The position numbers and the translations under genes were made by a program. A stretch of 7,785 nucleotides of DNA from NCBI GenBank assembly GCA_026419635.1, contig JANZZB010000069.1:1-7785 (forward strand). The letters are read 5' to 3'. Below the pieces are notes generated by a model. It saw only the letters and a program-made list of their open reading frames with translations. It did no database searches and was not told where the DNA came from. How positions within the stretch are numbered: the first letter of the stretch is position 1; each line of letters begins with the position of its first letter. Shown here one piece after another: positions 1-6,097 of the stretch. The DNA comes from Clostridiales bacterium (GTDB lineage Bacteria; Bacillota; Clostridia; Oscillospirales; Butyricicoccaceae).

Positions 1-335
1 CATCCAACGGTAATATAACGGATATGATAGATGCAATGAATGCAGACAGAGAAATATCGTCTGTTTTTACAGGGTCATTTGAAGATTTTTCATCTTTGCT
101 CACGGATGGTATTGCCATTTCGGTTAACACAGCCAGCGATTTAACGGATTCATGCAACACAATCGTGAATTCAATTTTGGATGAACGTGAAGCGGTATCA
201 GGTGTTTCCACAGATGAGGAAACGGTTAATATGATAAAATTTCAAAAAGCATATCAGGCCTCAGCCAGACTTATGACAGCAATGGATGAAATGCTTGAAA
301 CACTGATCAATAAAATGGGCGTCGTCGGGTTATAG
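1..335 (+). CDS. flgK: Flagellar hook-associated protein 1 (FlgK), C-terminal part
   Basis: This is the 3' end of flgK, truncated by the window edge. The frame is open from position 3 and ends at TAG (333-335), so about 111 codons are visible; the first in-window ATG at 24 is internal, not the start. FlgK forms the first ring of the hook-filament junction outside the cell, exported by the flagellar type III apparatus. The visible part carries the family's C-terminal D0 helix: SGVSTDEETVNMIKFQKAYQ followed by ASARLMTAMDEMLETLINKMG, the heptad-rich signature shared by FlgK, FlgE and other axial proteins, ending in GVVGL close to the usual GVVG(R). flgL starts 20 nt after the stop, so the two are almost certainly cotranscribed. 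Identity is seen directly from the C-terminal signature and supported by the neighbour; there is little room for an alternative. Confidence 0.95.
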   Translation, partial: SNGNITDMIDAMNADREISSVFTGSFEDFSSLLTDGIAISVNTASDLTDSCNTIVNSILDEREAVSGVSTDEETVNMIKFQKAYQASARLMTAMDEMLETLINKMGVVGL

Positions 336-339
336 AATG

Positions 340-345
340 AGGGAG
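340..345 (+). promoter_or_regulatory. Ribosome binding site that sets the flgL start
   Basis: The purine stretch AGGGAG lies 10 nt before the ATG at 356 but only 1 nt before the in-frame GTG at 347. Normal Shine-Dalgarno spacing therefore favours ATG 356. The resulting N-terminus begins MR, as is common in FlgL proteins. Confidence 0.6.
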
Positions 346-355
346 CGTGATTGAA

Positions 356-1324
356 ATGCGTTTAGCGGATGTTACAGTTACGAGAAATTACATGTCCAGT
401 TTAACTAAGAATACGGAACAACTATACAAATTAAATACAAAAGTTTCTTCCCAAAGAAGTTACCAAAAAGCATCGGAGGATCCGTCAACTGCCGCTAAAG
501 CAAATCAAGTCAGACGTACTCTTTCCAGAATTTCCGATTATCAAAGTAATATTTCTGAGATACAGTCTACTCTGACGGAAAAAGAGTCGGCAATTTCGGA
601 AATCTATGATGTTGTTTCCGAAGCTTGTACCAAAATCCAACAAGGGTCAACCGGAACCTATTCTGAAACCGATAGGAAAACTATTGCAGAATCTCTTAAA
701 AGTGTACAATCGTCCATCCTGAATTTTGCCAATTCAAAATATTGTGAAAAGTATGTTTTTGGTGGCAACGATTCATATGAATTGCCGTTTATTTTAGATA
801 CGGATGGGAAATTATTATACCACGGAGAAGATGTTGATACGGGGACCTTTGATTCTGAAGCAGTTTATTGTGATATCGGACTTGGTTTGTCAAAGGATAG
901 CTCGGGCGAGATTATACCCGGGACAGCATATAATATTGCAAATTCGGGTACAGAGTTGCTTGGCGCCGGTGTCGATGAAAACGGATTAACGAACAATATT
1001 TATAATTTAATCGGGGATATCGTGTCAAAATTTGAAAGCAATGATCTTACGGATATAAAGACTTATTCTGACAAACTGGAACAGCTGAGCGATAACATAC
1101 TTCTTGAGTATACAAAAGTAGGAGAACAAAGTTCTTTTATTAATTTTATAAGCGATAAAATGGATACGTCAAAAACAAATGCAACCGAAAAGCAAACGGA
1201 TCTTGAGGGTGCGGATTCTGCGCAGTCAATATTGGAATACTCCCAGCAGCAATTTTCATACAATGCTAATTTACAAATGGGAGCTTCGTTAATTCAGAAA
1301 ACCTTGCTTGACTATATAAAGTGA
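356..1324 (+). CDS. flgL: Flagellar hook-associated protein 3 (FlgL)
   Basis: FlgL is the second junction protein, between FlgK and the flagellin filament, and acts extracellularly after type III export. The 322-residue product has the flagellin-like layout: an N-terminal helical domain from about residue 5 to 135 (starting MRLADVTVTRNYMSSLTKN, then a SEDPSTAAKA stretch like the family's A-DDP motif, and KYVFGGND), a variable middle of about 140-260 with the surface-exposed D2-like region, and a C-terminal helix (about 275-322) ending QMGASLIQKTLLDYIK, the usual family tail. Length is normal (B. subtilis FlgL is about 300 aa). An upstream GTG at 347 would add three residues but is too close to the AGGGAG ribosome site. 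It sits between flgK and a DUF6470 gene, the standard Bacillota order. No promoter was seen inside the 20-nt gap to flgK, so expression probably follows the upstream flagellar operon. Confidence 0.94.
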   Translation: MRLADVTVTRNYMSSLTKNTEQLYKLNTKVSSQRSYQKASEDPSTAAKANQVRRTLSRISDYQSNISEIQSTLTEKESAISEIYDVVSEACTKIQQGSTGTYSETDRKTIAESLKSVQSSILNFANSKYCEKYVFGGNDSYELPFILDTDGKLLYHGEDVDTGTFDSEAVYCDIGLGLSKDSSGEIIPGTAYNIANSGTELLGAGVDENGLTNNIYNLIGDIVSKFESNDLTDIKTYSDKLEQLSDNILLEYTKVGEQSSFINFISDKMDTSKTNATEKQTDLEGADSAQSILEYSQQQFSYNANLQMGASLIQKTLLDYIK

Positions 1325-1352
1325 ATTACAAAACAATTTTTGGGGCATGGAT

Positions 1353-1850
1353 ATGAGAATATTAAACTCAATGCAGATTCCAAAATTAAAAATTGAAAAA
1401 ACATACGCGCAGCTTAATATCCAGTCTAGACCTGCTTCATGTGAAGTAGACGTGGAAAAAAACGGACTGGAAATGAAAAGTGAACCGTTTGTGGTACAAA
1501 TTGATAATAGTGCGTTTTATGATTCGATCGGCTTAAAGACGGTCGAGACTTTTACTGCAGAATTCGCACAATCTGGAAAAGACGCGGCAATGAGTGCAGC
1601 CGAAAGGTATTGCAAAGAAGCCAAAATCTATTTGGATGGCGGAAAAAGCAGTGATATTGCCTATATGCGCACACAAAAAAGCATCGAATCGATGCTTATT
1701 TTTATTCCTGAGGAAAAACCAAAATTCTCTTTTAAAGGCGGAGACGTAAACAGGAATTATACTCCGGATAAATACACTTACATTTGGGATACAGGCGGAG
1801 TGAGTGCTGAATATCTTCCGTATTCCGTAAATATATCGGTTGAAGAATAA
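1353..1850 (+). CDS. DUF6470 family protein (YviE-like), flagellar operon
   Basis: A 165-residue soluble protein with no signal peptide or membrane segment. It resembles the DUF6470/YviE family, which is encoded between flgL and fliW in many Bacillota; the molecular function is not established. Family-like features visible here are the opening IPKLKIEKTYAQLNIQSRPA (residues about 9-28), a second short block of similar form (FVVQIDNSAFYDSIGLK), then an alanine-rich helix (AAMSAAERYCKEAKIYLDG). The C-terminal 60 residues, with SVNISVEE at the end, look beta-rich. Two starts are possible: ATG 1347 (adds MD) and ATG 1353; a weak GGGG at 1342-1345 is 7 nt from 1353 but 1 nt from 1347, so 1353 is preferred. 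It begins 28 nt after flgL and is probably cotranscribed. The family call rests on position and on the remembered N-terminal pattern, so it is firm for context and moderate for sequence. Confidence 0.8.
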   Translation: MRILNSMQIPKLKIEKTYAQLNIQSRPASCEVDVEKNGLEMKSEPFVVQIDNSAFYDSIGLKTVETFTAEFAQSGKDAAMSAAERYCKEAKIYLDGGKSSDIAYMRTQKSIESMLIFIPEEKPKFSFKGGDVNRNYTPDKYTYIWDTGGVSAEYLPYSVNISVEE

Positions 1851-1875
1851 GGTGAGGGAAGTCGAACCCGATCCG

Positions 1876-1980
1876 GTTTTTTGCTCACCAGTTGCACCCC
1901 AGGCTGCGTTATCCTCCTTGCTTTACGATAGTAAAGCTGCGTCGTCTGCCTTACTTGGTGCACAGCCAACGGCAAAAAAC
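1876..1980. repeat. Long imperfect palindrome, candidate dispersed repeat
   Basis: About 105 nt can fold into one long imperfect hairpin. The outer arms are GTTTTTTGC (1876-1884) and GCAAAAAAC (1972-1980), a middle pair is TGCACC (1893-1898) with GGTGCA (1957-1962), and the tip is GCTTTAC (1920-1926) with GTAAAGC (1931-1937) around a 4-nt loop; the three pairs share almost the same centre. It also contains a direct repeat: 1903-1923 matches 1936-1956 at 16 of 21 positions (both begin GCTGCGT). The segment sits just after the DUF6470 stop, where the flagellar operon would normally continue. This form suits a non-autonomous, MITE- or REP-like palindromic unit, but no second full copy is present in the window, so the repeat status is inference. 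Confidence 0.5.
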
Positions 1981-2075
1981 TCTAAGACCTCAGCCGCGGA
2001 GAAATTTGCGATTTACGCGGCGGAGGACGACGGCATACTCGCGTATGCCTGGACGACAACAAAGTAAAGCGCTAC
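1981..2075. other. GC-richer segment with small inverted repeats
   Basis: Directly following the palindrome, this stretch is visibly richer in G+C than its surroundings and lacks an intact gene. It contains CCGCG (1995-1999 region) facing CGCGG about 20 nt later, and a 7-bp stem GGCATAC/GTATGCC near 2030-2047. It ends with a further copy of GTAAAGC (2064-2070), which matches the tip of the neighbouring palindrome and is the inverse of GCTTTAC at 1920. That shared motif suggests both segments belong to one larger element of about 1876-2070, but its borders cannot be fixed from a single copy. Open frames of 65-75 codons cross this stretch on both strands; they lack ribosome sites and are best seen as by-products of the base composition. 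Confidence 0.3.
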
Positions 2076-2078
2076 TGA

Positions 2079-2321
2079 ACTTGCTTCCAATCTAAAAAAC
2101 CAAAAAACTGCTGGGGTTTTATTCAGCATGATTCTTGGGGGTATATTCCCTGTATCGAATGCGCCGTTTGTTATGACAGGCCTGGGTACTATGACAAAGC
2201 CGAAGAGTACAATTTAAGGGCCGAATCATGTAAACCCGAATATCCGTCCGTTCTTTATAACAAGGAATACTTTCGAAAAAAGCGAGAAGACTTACGTGAT
2301 AATCATTCTATACATTTGTGA
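2079..2321 (+). pseudogene. Start-less coding remnant, cysteine-containing C-terminal fragment
   Basis: From the stop codon at 2076-2078 to TGA at 2319-2321 one plus-strand frame is open for 80 codons but contains no ATG. From 2112 on, the translation has a very protein-like composition: it begins WGFIQHDSWGYIPC, then a C-x2-C-x2-C cluster (CIECAVC) followed by YDRPGYYDKAEEYNLRAES, another cysteine, and a charged end (EYFRKKREDLRDNHSIHL). The Cys cluster could bind zinc or iron-sulfur, but this is inference and I do not recognise the family. The frame begins right where the palindromic/GC-rich segment ends, so the simplest reading is a gene whose 5' part was lost or replaced. A competing short frame (ATG at 2128, 29 codons, hydrophobic) overlaps and cannot be excluded. 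It is followed at once by the bidirectional terminator. Confidence 0.35.
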
Positions 2322-2333
2322 TTTGTAAACCCA

Positions 2334-2372
2334 AATAAAAAAGATGCCGAATGATCCGGCATCTTTTTTATT
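2334..2372. terminator. Bidirectional intrinsic terminator
   Basis: A perfect 16-bp stem (2334-2349 with 2357-2372) surrounds the 7-nt loop AATGATC. The inner 7 bp (GATGCCG/CGGCATC) are GC-rich and the outer part is A6 facing T6, so it gives a hairpin plus U-tract on both strands. It lies between converging units: the flagellar genes and remnant on plus, and the Wzy_C gene on minus, whose stop is about 140 nt away. Confidence 0.9.
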
Positions 2373-2514
2373 AATTTAATTTTTATTTTTCCATCATCTG
2401 TCAGTTTATAGTCACCCGTTTTTCTAAACACTTAAACGAATGATACTTCCATAGCGGTATACCTGTTATTTAGATCAGAAGTAAATAGTCTTCTTTACAT
2501 AATAAAGAGTCTTA

Positions 2515-5352
2515 CTATTCATTATATATTATTTGTATATTACTAATTGTAACATCACTGCCTGAAACGTTGATAATATTATCACTACCGTTTCCATTCT
2601 TGTTTAAATCAAATGTAACTTCCATCGTATCGCCTTTTATATTTTTTGTAATTTCGGAAAATTCAACATTAACAAAAATCGCTGATGGTCGATTACATTC
2701 AATAATCATTTTATAGCTCCCGAATAGTTTTGGCGTTACCGCTATATCCATGTTACCGTTTAACTTCAGAAGACCGTTACTACTTGATATGTTACCTTTC
2801 ATCACATCGGGTATTCCGTTTTCATCCAGATCAATTGCGTATTTGCCCGAAAACAGATTGAGTGAAAGAATGTTTAGTTTTTCGACTGGTTTTGCATGAC
2901 TTTCTTTAATCTGTAATAACTTCGTCAGAAAAATATTATTTTTAGTAGAAAGCTGAATCTTTTCCATACTAGTTTTATTGTGTTGCAGAAGTAAATCATA
3001 TATTTCTAGAATATGGTCAACGTAATAATCTCCCTTTTCTACAACACGGTTAACAATCCCGATATCATTTCCGCCCGTCGGATCAAAATATTTTTCAAAA
3101 CAATCAAACAGGCTGGTCCATGTTTTTACATCCGATCCTGTATATAAAGCCGCTGATTTAGCCATTTCAAACGCTTTACCAGGATTGTTTTTTTGGAAAT
3201 AATAATCCGTTAAAAGCTTTTGAATAACATTGGATTTTTCTGTTGATAATTCCTCAGCAAATTTATCGGCTTTTCTTAATACATCTTTGTCCTTGCTATG
3301 GACCGAATTAACTACATATGTAGCGAGATAATCGTTTCTATCATAAATATCCAATATTGCCGCCGTTTCCATATTCGGAAAGATGTTTTGGGCATTTAAT
3401 CCTACCATCATGCTTTGTGCGATAAAATTACCTGTTAAGAGCAATATGAAAACACAAGAGAATACTACCCCATAAACCCTTAAACCTGTTAATGCACCAT
3501 TATTACTCTCTAGTTTCGGCGCGCTTTTTCCGTAGCATACAACGATCAGCGCAAAAACGGCAAAGGCAAAAGGAAGGTATACCGATGCGGACATAATAAC
3601 TTCCACCATGCTATGCCCTGCAATCATAACGAGTGCCGCGAAAAGTGCCGGTAGGACGTCATTATATGTTTTATTCTTTCTTCCCTTGAATAGAACATAT
3701 GCAGATGACAATAACAAAAACAGATATAACAAAAGCCCCATAATACCGCAATCCACAAGCATCTGTATGTAATGATTATGAGCATACTTTGTTTCATAAT
3801 AGAAACCCTGTACACTTTTAATTGCATCTTCAAAGCTTCCTAAACCAGCTCCATATATCGGAGACTTTTTAAATATCTTAAGACCATCTTCAAAAAAGAC
3901 CATTCGCTGGATTGCATTCTGGTTCGCTTTTAAGCCTTGCAGACGGTTAGCAATAAATCCGGGAAGAAACGTATATTTGAGTTTGATTTGACTATTGTCT
4001 TTGCCATCTGACTTAAAGTAAGTCGCTTTTTTTAACTCTATGCCATTTTCTGTTGTAAAATTAAAATAAACCACCTTACTGCCCTCAGGCACGTCAAAAG
4101 ATGCACCCGCAGCATTTCCGGAATACAACATCGTTGAAGTATGCATCATAACCTGATTACTGTTTTGCGATTCAATAATAACGTTAACATTGTTGCTGCT
4201 TTCGATATTTAATTGATACTGGCCTGCTGATGGATAATCCCCTCTCCGAAGCGTCTCCCCTTCAGAAAAACGATACGGGGATGTTACGTTTAAAGCCGTT
4301 GCAATATAAACCACAAAAACAATACTAATGGCAATACCGGAAAACAAAATTTTTCTTCCGCCTTGTGCAAGCTTACTCGACATTTTTATTCCTGCGTAAT
4401 TGTGGACCAAATAAATCAGACATCCGTTTAATATAGCTGCAAACACAGGCAGCAGTCCAATCATCCTTCCGGTTTGCCCCAAACCTATAAAGGATACGCC
4501 GGACATAACCAAAGTAATGACTGCTGTTTCAACCATTAATAATAGATTTGCCGTTCGGGTTTCTTTATTAGAAAAAGCAATGTAAACAACAATTGACAGA
4601 AAAAAGATTACCGTTGCTCCCATAGAGAATGCCAGTATAAATCCCAGCGCATTAATTCCCAAAAGAATGCAATTAGAAATTCTTTCTTTTTTATTTATTG
4701 AACTGTTTACAAGATAGATTGAAAATAATGTTCCCAGTGCCACAATACTTGCAAATACGTTTGGATTGCCGGCAATGGAGGAAATTCGAATGCCCTGCTC
4801 GAAAGCGCCCAAGGCCGAAAAATCGATTGCAAATCTCTTGAATATGCTGCAAAAAATATTATAAAAAAATCTGATTGATGCGGCATCTATGCTCAAAAAC
4901 GAAATGATTGCCGTTACTGACGCAAATATAGCAATTGTTTTTCTAATATTTATTGTCGTTCCGTCATTTCGAAAAACAATCCATAAATATATGCCAAACG
5001 CCACCAAAATTTTGCTAAATTCATTAATGGCAAATTTGCCGGACAACGCATAAAACGTTGATATGGCATTCATAAGCACATAAGCCATCATAGCGAAAAG
5101 CGGCGCGCAAAATAACCTGTACCTTATGTCTGCCTTAAATTTTAATAAAACAGCCAAACATGAAAGCAATAAAAACGGTAATGCAACATATTTGTTAATA
5201 TCCGCAGTCAACAGCATAATAAAAACAAAAGCGATAATTGAAACTGCAAGGATGAATATATTATTATTTTTTTTCAATGGTACTGTTTGGCTTTTAAGCT
5301 GAGTGGCTTTTAAGTTTTCTTTTGTCCGACTCCTATTTTTGTTGTTTGACAT
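2515..5352 (-). CDS. Large O-antigen ligase/polymerase family (Wzy_C) membrane protein
   Basis: A 945-residue multi-spanning membrane protein of the O-antigen ligase/polymerase (Wzy_C, WaaL-like) superfamily, which transfers or polymerises lipid-linked glycans on the outer face of the membrane. A basic, soluble N-terminus (1-30) is followed by about 11 membrane segments up to residue 355, including the motif RISSIAGNPNVFAS (189-202), typical of the family. Residues 356-480 form an extracytoplasmic, beta-like insertion. The Wzy_C block follows: R483, FFEDGLKIFKKSPIYGAGLGSF (about 486-507, shown by SPIYGAGLG), and AHN at 524-526 with the likely key His525, then about four more membrane segments to 648. 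Residues 650-945 are a long extracytoplasmic tail: a helical, TPR-like part (to about 815) and a beta-rich end with a calcium-loop-like DLDENGIPD (841-849). Usual family members are 400-450 aa. The ATG at 5352 has GGGG 12 nt upstream. It stands alone between its promoter and a terminator, with no glycosyltransferases nearby, so the substrate is unknown. Confidence 0.85.
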   Translation of the reverse strand: MSNNKNRSRTKENLKATQLKSQTVPLKKNNNIFILAVSIIAFVFIMLLTADINKYVALPFLLLSCLAVLLKFKADIRYRLFCAPLFAMMAYVLMNAISTFYALSGKFAINEFSKILVAFGIYLWIVFRNDGTTINIRKTIAIFASVTAIISFLSIDAASIRFFYNIFCSIFKRFAIDFSALGAFEQGIRISSIAGNPNVFASIVALGTLFSIYLVNSSINKKERISNCILLGINALGFILAFSMGATVIFFLSIVVYIAFSNKETRTANLLLMVETAVITLVMSGVSFIGLGQTGRMIGLLPVFAAILNGCLIYLVHNYAGIKMSSKLAQGGRKILFSGIAISIVFVVYIATALNVTSPYRFSEGETLRRGDYPSAGQYQLNIESSNNVNVIIESQNSNQVMMHTSTMLYSGNAAGASFDVPEGSKVVYFNFTTENGIELKKATYFKSDGKDNSQIKLKYTFLPGFIANRLQGLKANQNAIQRMVFFEDGLKIFKKSPIYGAGLGSFEDAIKSVQGFYYETKYAHNHYIQMLVDCGIMGLLLYLFLLLSSAYVLFKGRKNKTYNDVLPALFAALVMIAGHSMVEVIMSASVYLPFAFAVFALIVVCYGKSAPKLESNNGALTGLRVYGVVFSCVFILLLTGNFIAQSMMVGLNAQNIFPNMETAAILDIYDRNDYLATYVVNSVHSKDKDVLRKADKFAEELSTEKSNVIQKLLTDYYFQKNNPGKAFEMAKSAALYTGSDVKTWTSLFDCFEKYFDPTGGNDIGIVNRVVEKGDYYVDHILEIYDLLLQHNKTSMEKIQLSTKNNIFLTKLLQIKESHAKPVEKLNILSLNLFSGKYAIDLDENGIPDVMKGNISSSNGLLKLNGNMDIAVTPKLFGSYKMIIECNRPSAIFVNVEFSEITKNIKGDTMEVTFDLNKNGNGSDNIINVSGSDVTISNIQIIYNE

Positions 5353-5452
5353 TATATCTTTTATCCCCTTTTAGATTTAAATCACTTTTATCTGAAATAA
5401 TTGGTTTTGTTATGTAATTTCGAACATTTCCATAAAAACTTAGTTAGTGAAA

Positions 5453-5481
5453 ATTATAACTTTAATTACATAATTTATCAA
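5453..5481 (-). promoter_or_regulatory. Sigma-A-type promoter for the Wzy_C gene
   Basis: On the minus strand, TTGATA (5481-5476) and TATAAT (5458-5453) are separated by exactly 17 nt, one mismatch from consensus. Transcription would start near 5446, leaving a leader of about 94 nt, AT-rich and without an obvious riboswitch or hairpin, before the ATG at 5352. Confidence 0.75.
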
Positions 5482-5536
5482 CATAAAAGGACTTAGAAAT
5501 ATTGTAATATGATAAAAGTTTTTTATTGCATATAAC

Positions 5537-5564
5537 AAAAAAACCGCCTTTAACAGGCGGTTTT
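5537..5564 (-). terminator. Intrinsic terminator of tRNA-Val
   Basis: The minus strand reads AAAACCGCC, loop TGTTAAA, GGCGGTTTT and continues to a run of seven T (5543-5537). It begins 9 nt after the tRNA-Val CCA end and stops that transcript before the Wzy_C promoter. Confidence 0.9.
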
Positions 5565-5573
5565 CAATAAATA

Positions 5574-5649
5574 TGGTGGACGCTAAGGGACTTGAACCCC
5601 TGACCCTCCGCACGTCAAGCGGATGCTCTACCAGCTGAGCTAAGCGTCC
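5574..5649 (-). tRNA. tRNA-Val (anticodon GAC)
   Basis: A complete 76-nt cloverleaf with encoded CCA. The acceptor stem GGACGCT pairs fully with AGCGTCC; the D arm is GCTC-AGCTGGTA-GAGC; the anticodon stem TCCGC/GCGGA holds the loop TTGACGT, giving anticodon GAC, which reads valine GUC/GUU codons; the T arm is AGGGG-TTCAAGT-CCCTT with one G-U pair. The discriminator base is A, as is usual for tRNA-Val. It has its own promoter and terminator, so it forms a single-gene unit transcribed away from the divergent tRNA-Ala. Confidence 0.96.
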
Positions 5650-5676
5650 AGATTGTTTTTCAAATGCGCAAGATTT

Positions 5677-5704
5677 ATTATACCGGACAAATTATATTTG
5701 TCAA
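5677..5704 (-). promoter_or_regulatory. Consensus promoter of tRNA-Val
   Basis: On the minus strand a perfect TTGACA (5704-5699) and a perfect TATAAT (5682-5677) are spaced by 16 nt. The predicted start near 5670 is about 20 nt before the mature 5' end of tRNA-Val at 5649. This is the strongest promoter sequence in the window, as fits a stable-RNA gene. Confidence 0.85.
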
Positions 5705-5772
5705 TATAAAATCCATAAAGCGTAGAAAAAGAAAGCTTTAAGAAGTGAACATTTCTTTTTGACAACTCGCTC

Positions 5773-5801
5773 TTGACAATCTATTTCTAATGGGGCATAC
5801 T
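5773..5801 (+). promoter_or_regulatory. Promoter of tRNA-Ala
   Basis: TTGACA (5773-5778) lies 17 nt before CATACT (5796-5801), a 4-of-6 match to TATAAT. The predicted start is near 5808, about 12 nt before the mature tRNA 5' end at 5820. A second TTGACA sits at 5759-5764, 14 nt upstream, but has only a poor -10 partner at normal spacing. Confidence 0.65.
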
Positions 5802-5819
5802 AATTATTGCCGTAAACAT

Positions 5820-5895
5820 GGGGGTGTAGCTCAGTTGGGAGAGCGTACGGTTCGCATCCGTAAGGTCAAGGGTTCGAATCCCTCCATCTCCACCA
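5820..5895 (+). tRNA. tRNA-Ala (anticodon CGC)
   Basis: A 76-nt cloverleaf with encoded CCA. The acceptor stem GGGGGTG pairs with CATCTCC and includes G3-U70, the alanine identity pair, plus a second wobble G5-U68. The D arm is GCTC-AGTTGGGA-GAGC; the anticodon stem TACGG/CCGTA holds loop TTCGCAT, giving anticodon CGC for alanine codon GCG. The T arm is AAGGG-TTCGAAT-CCCTC, where the outermost pair would be A49 with C65, a mismatch not expected in a standard tRNA-Ala. The discriminator is A. It has its own promoter and is followed 10 nt later by a strong terminator. A functional gene is likely, though the mismatch lowers certainty slightly. Confidence 0.92.
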
Positions 5896-5905
5896 AACCA
5901 ATATG

Positions 5906-5951
5906 AAAAAAAGGACTTGAACCCTCAATGGTTTAGGTCCTTTTTTTTTTT
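5906..5951 (+). terminator. Intrinsic terminator of tRNA-Ala
   Basis: The stem GGACTTGAACC (5913-5923) pairs with GGTTTAGGTCC (5930-5940) over 11 bp with two G-U wobbles and a 6-nt loop CTCAAT, followed by 11 T (5941-5951). A run of seven A precedes the stem, so weaker termination on the minus strand is possible and might stop read-through from tenI. The left stem contains a 12-nt match to the tRNA-Val gene (see findings). Confidence 0.9.
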
Positions 5952-5969
5952 GCAATTCTTACTCACCAA

Positions 5970-5998
5970 AACTCCAGCAAACAAAGTTTGCTGGAGTT
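5970..5998. repeat. Perfect 13-bp inverted repeat
   Basis: AACTCCAGCAAAC (5970-5982) and GTTTGCTGGAGTT (5986-5998) form a perfect 13-bp stem with a 3-nt AAA loop. No T-run follows, so it is not a standard terminator. It abuts the next palindrome without a gap, which suggests a repeat cluster rather than isolated transcription signals. Confidence 0.7.
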
Positions 5999-6047
5999 CA
6001 GCCTGTCGAAAAAGTCCAGCTAAAATGCTGGGTTTTTCGATAGGCTG
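5999..6047. repeat. 49-nt palindromic element (REP/MITE-like)
   Basis: Left arm 5999-6020 and right arm 6027-6047 pair over nearly their full length: CAGCCT, then a G-U pair, TCGAAAAA, a small internal mismatch, and CCAGC, closed by the 6-nt loop TAAAAT. Both strands fold equally well. There is no U-tract. The form suits a dispersed palindromic unit of the REP/MITE kind, but only one copy is present here, so this reading is inference. Confidence 0.55.
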
Positions 6048-6052
6048 GCAGT

Positions 6053-6097
6053 CGTTGGCATACCAACGGCTATTACTTTATCAGTTGTTTGATAAGT
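6053..6097. other. Two further small stem-loops before tenI stop
   Basis: CGTTGG (6053-6058) pairs with CCAACG (6063-6068) around CATA, and ACTTTATCA (6075-6083) pairs with TGATAAGT (6090-6097) with one bulged base. Neither has a minus-strand T-run. One of them may still serve as a weak 3' end for the tenI transcript, which stops at 6111. Confidence 0.35.

Noticed and set aside
804..989. 61-codon plus-strand frame inside flgL
   Set aside because: It lies wholly in flgL in another frame, has no ribosome site and no recognisable protein character.
1778..1975. 65-codon minus-strand frame over the DUF6470 end and the palindrome
   Set aside because: It overlaps a real gene antisense and has an arginine/proline-rich composition typical of a shadow frame.
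1840..2095. Overlapping small plus-strand frames (75 and 67 codons) across the palindromic segment
   Set aside because: Both follow the repeat structure, lack ribosome sites and overlap each other; the first would begin with TTG inside the DUF6470 stop region. They are better explained by the element than by genes.
2303..2431. Minus-strand GTG frame of 42 codons reading through the terminator
   Set aside because: Its second half is encoded by the bidirectional terminator hairpin and no ribosome site is seen; at most it is a remnant (see findings).
3624..3833. 69-codon frame inside the Wzy_C gene
   Set aside because: Same strand, other frame, fully within a long gene whose motifs are clear in the main frame.
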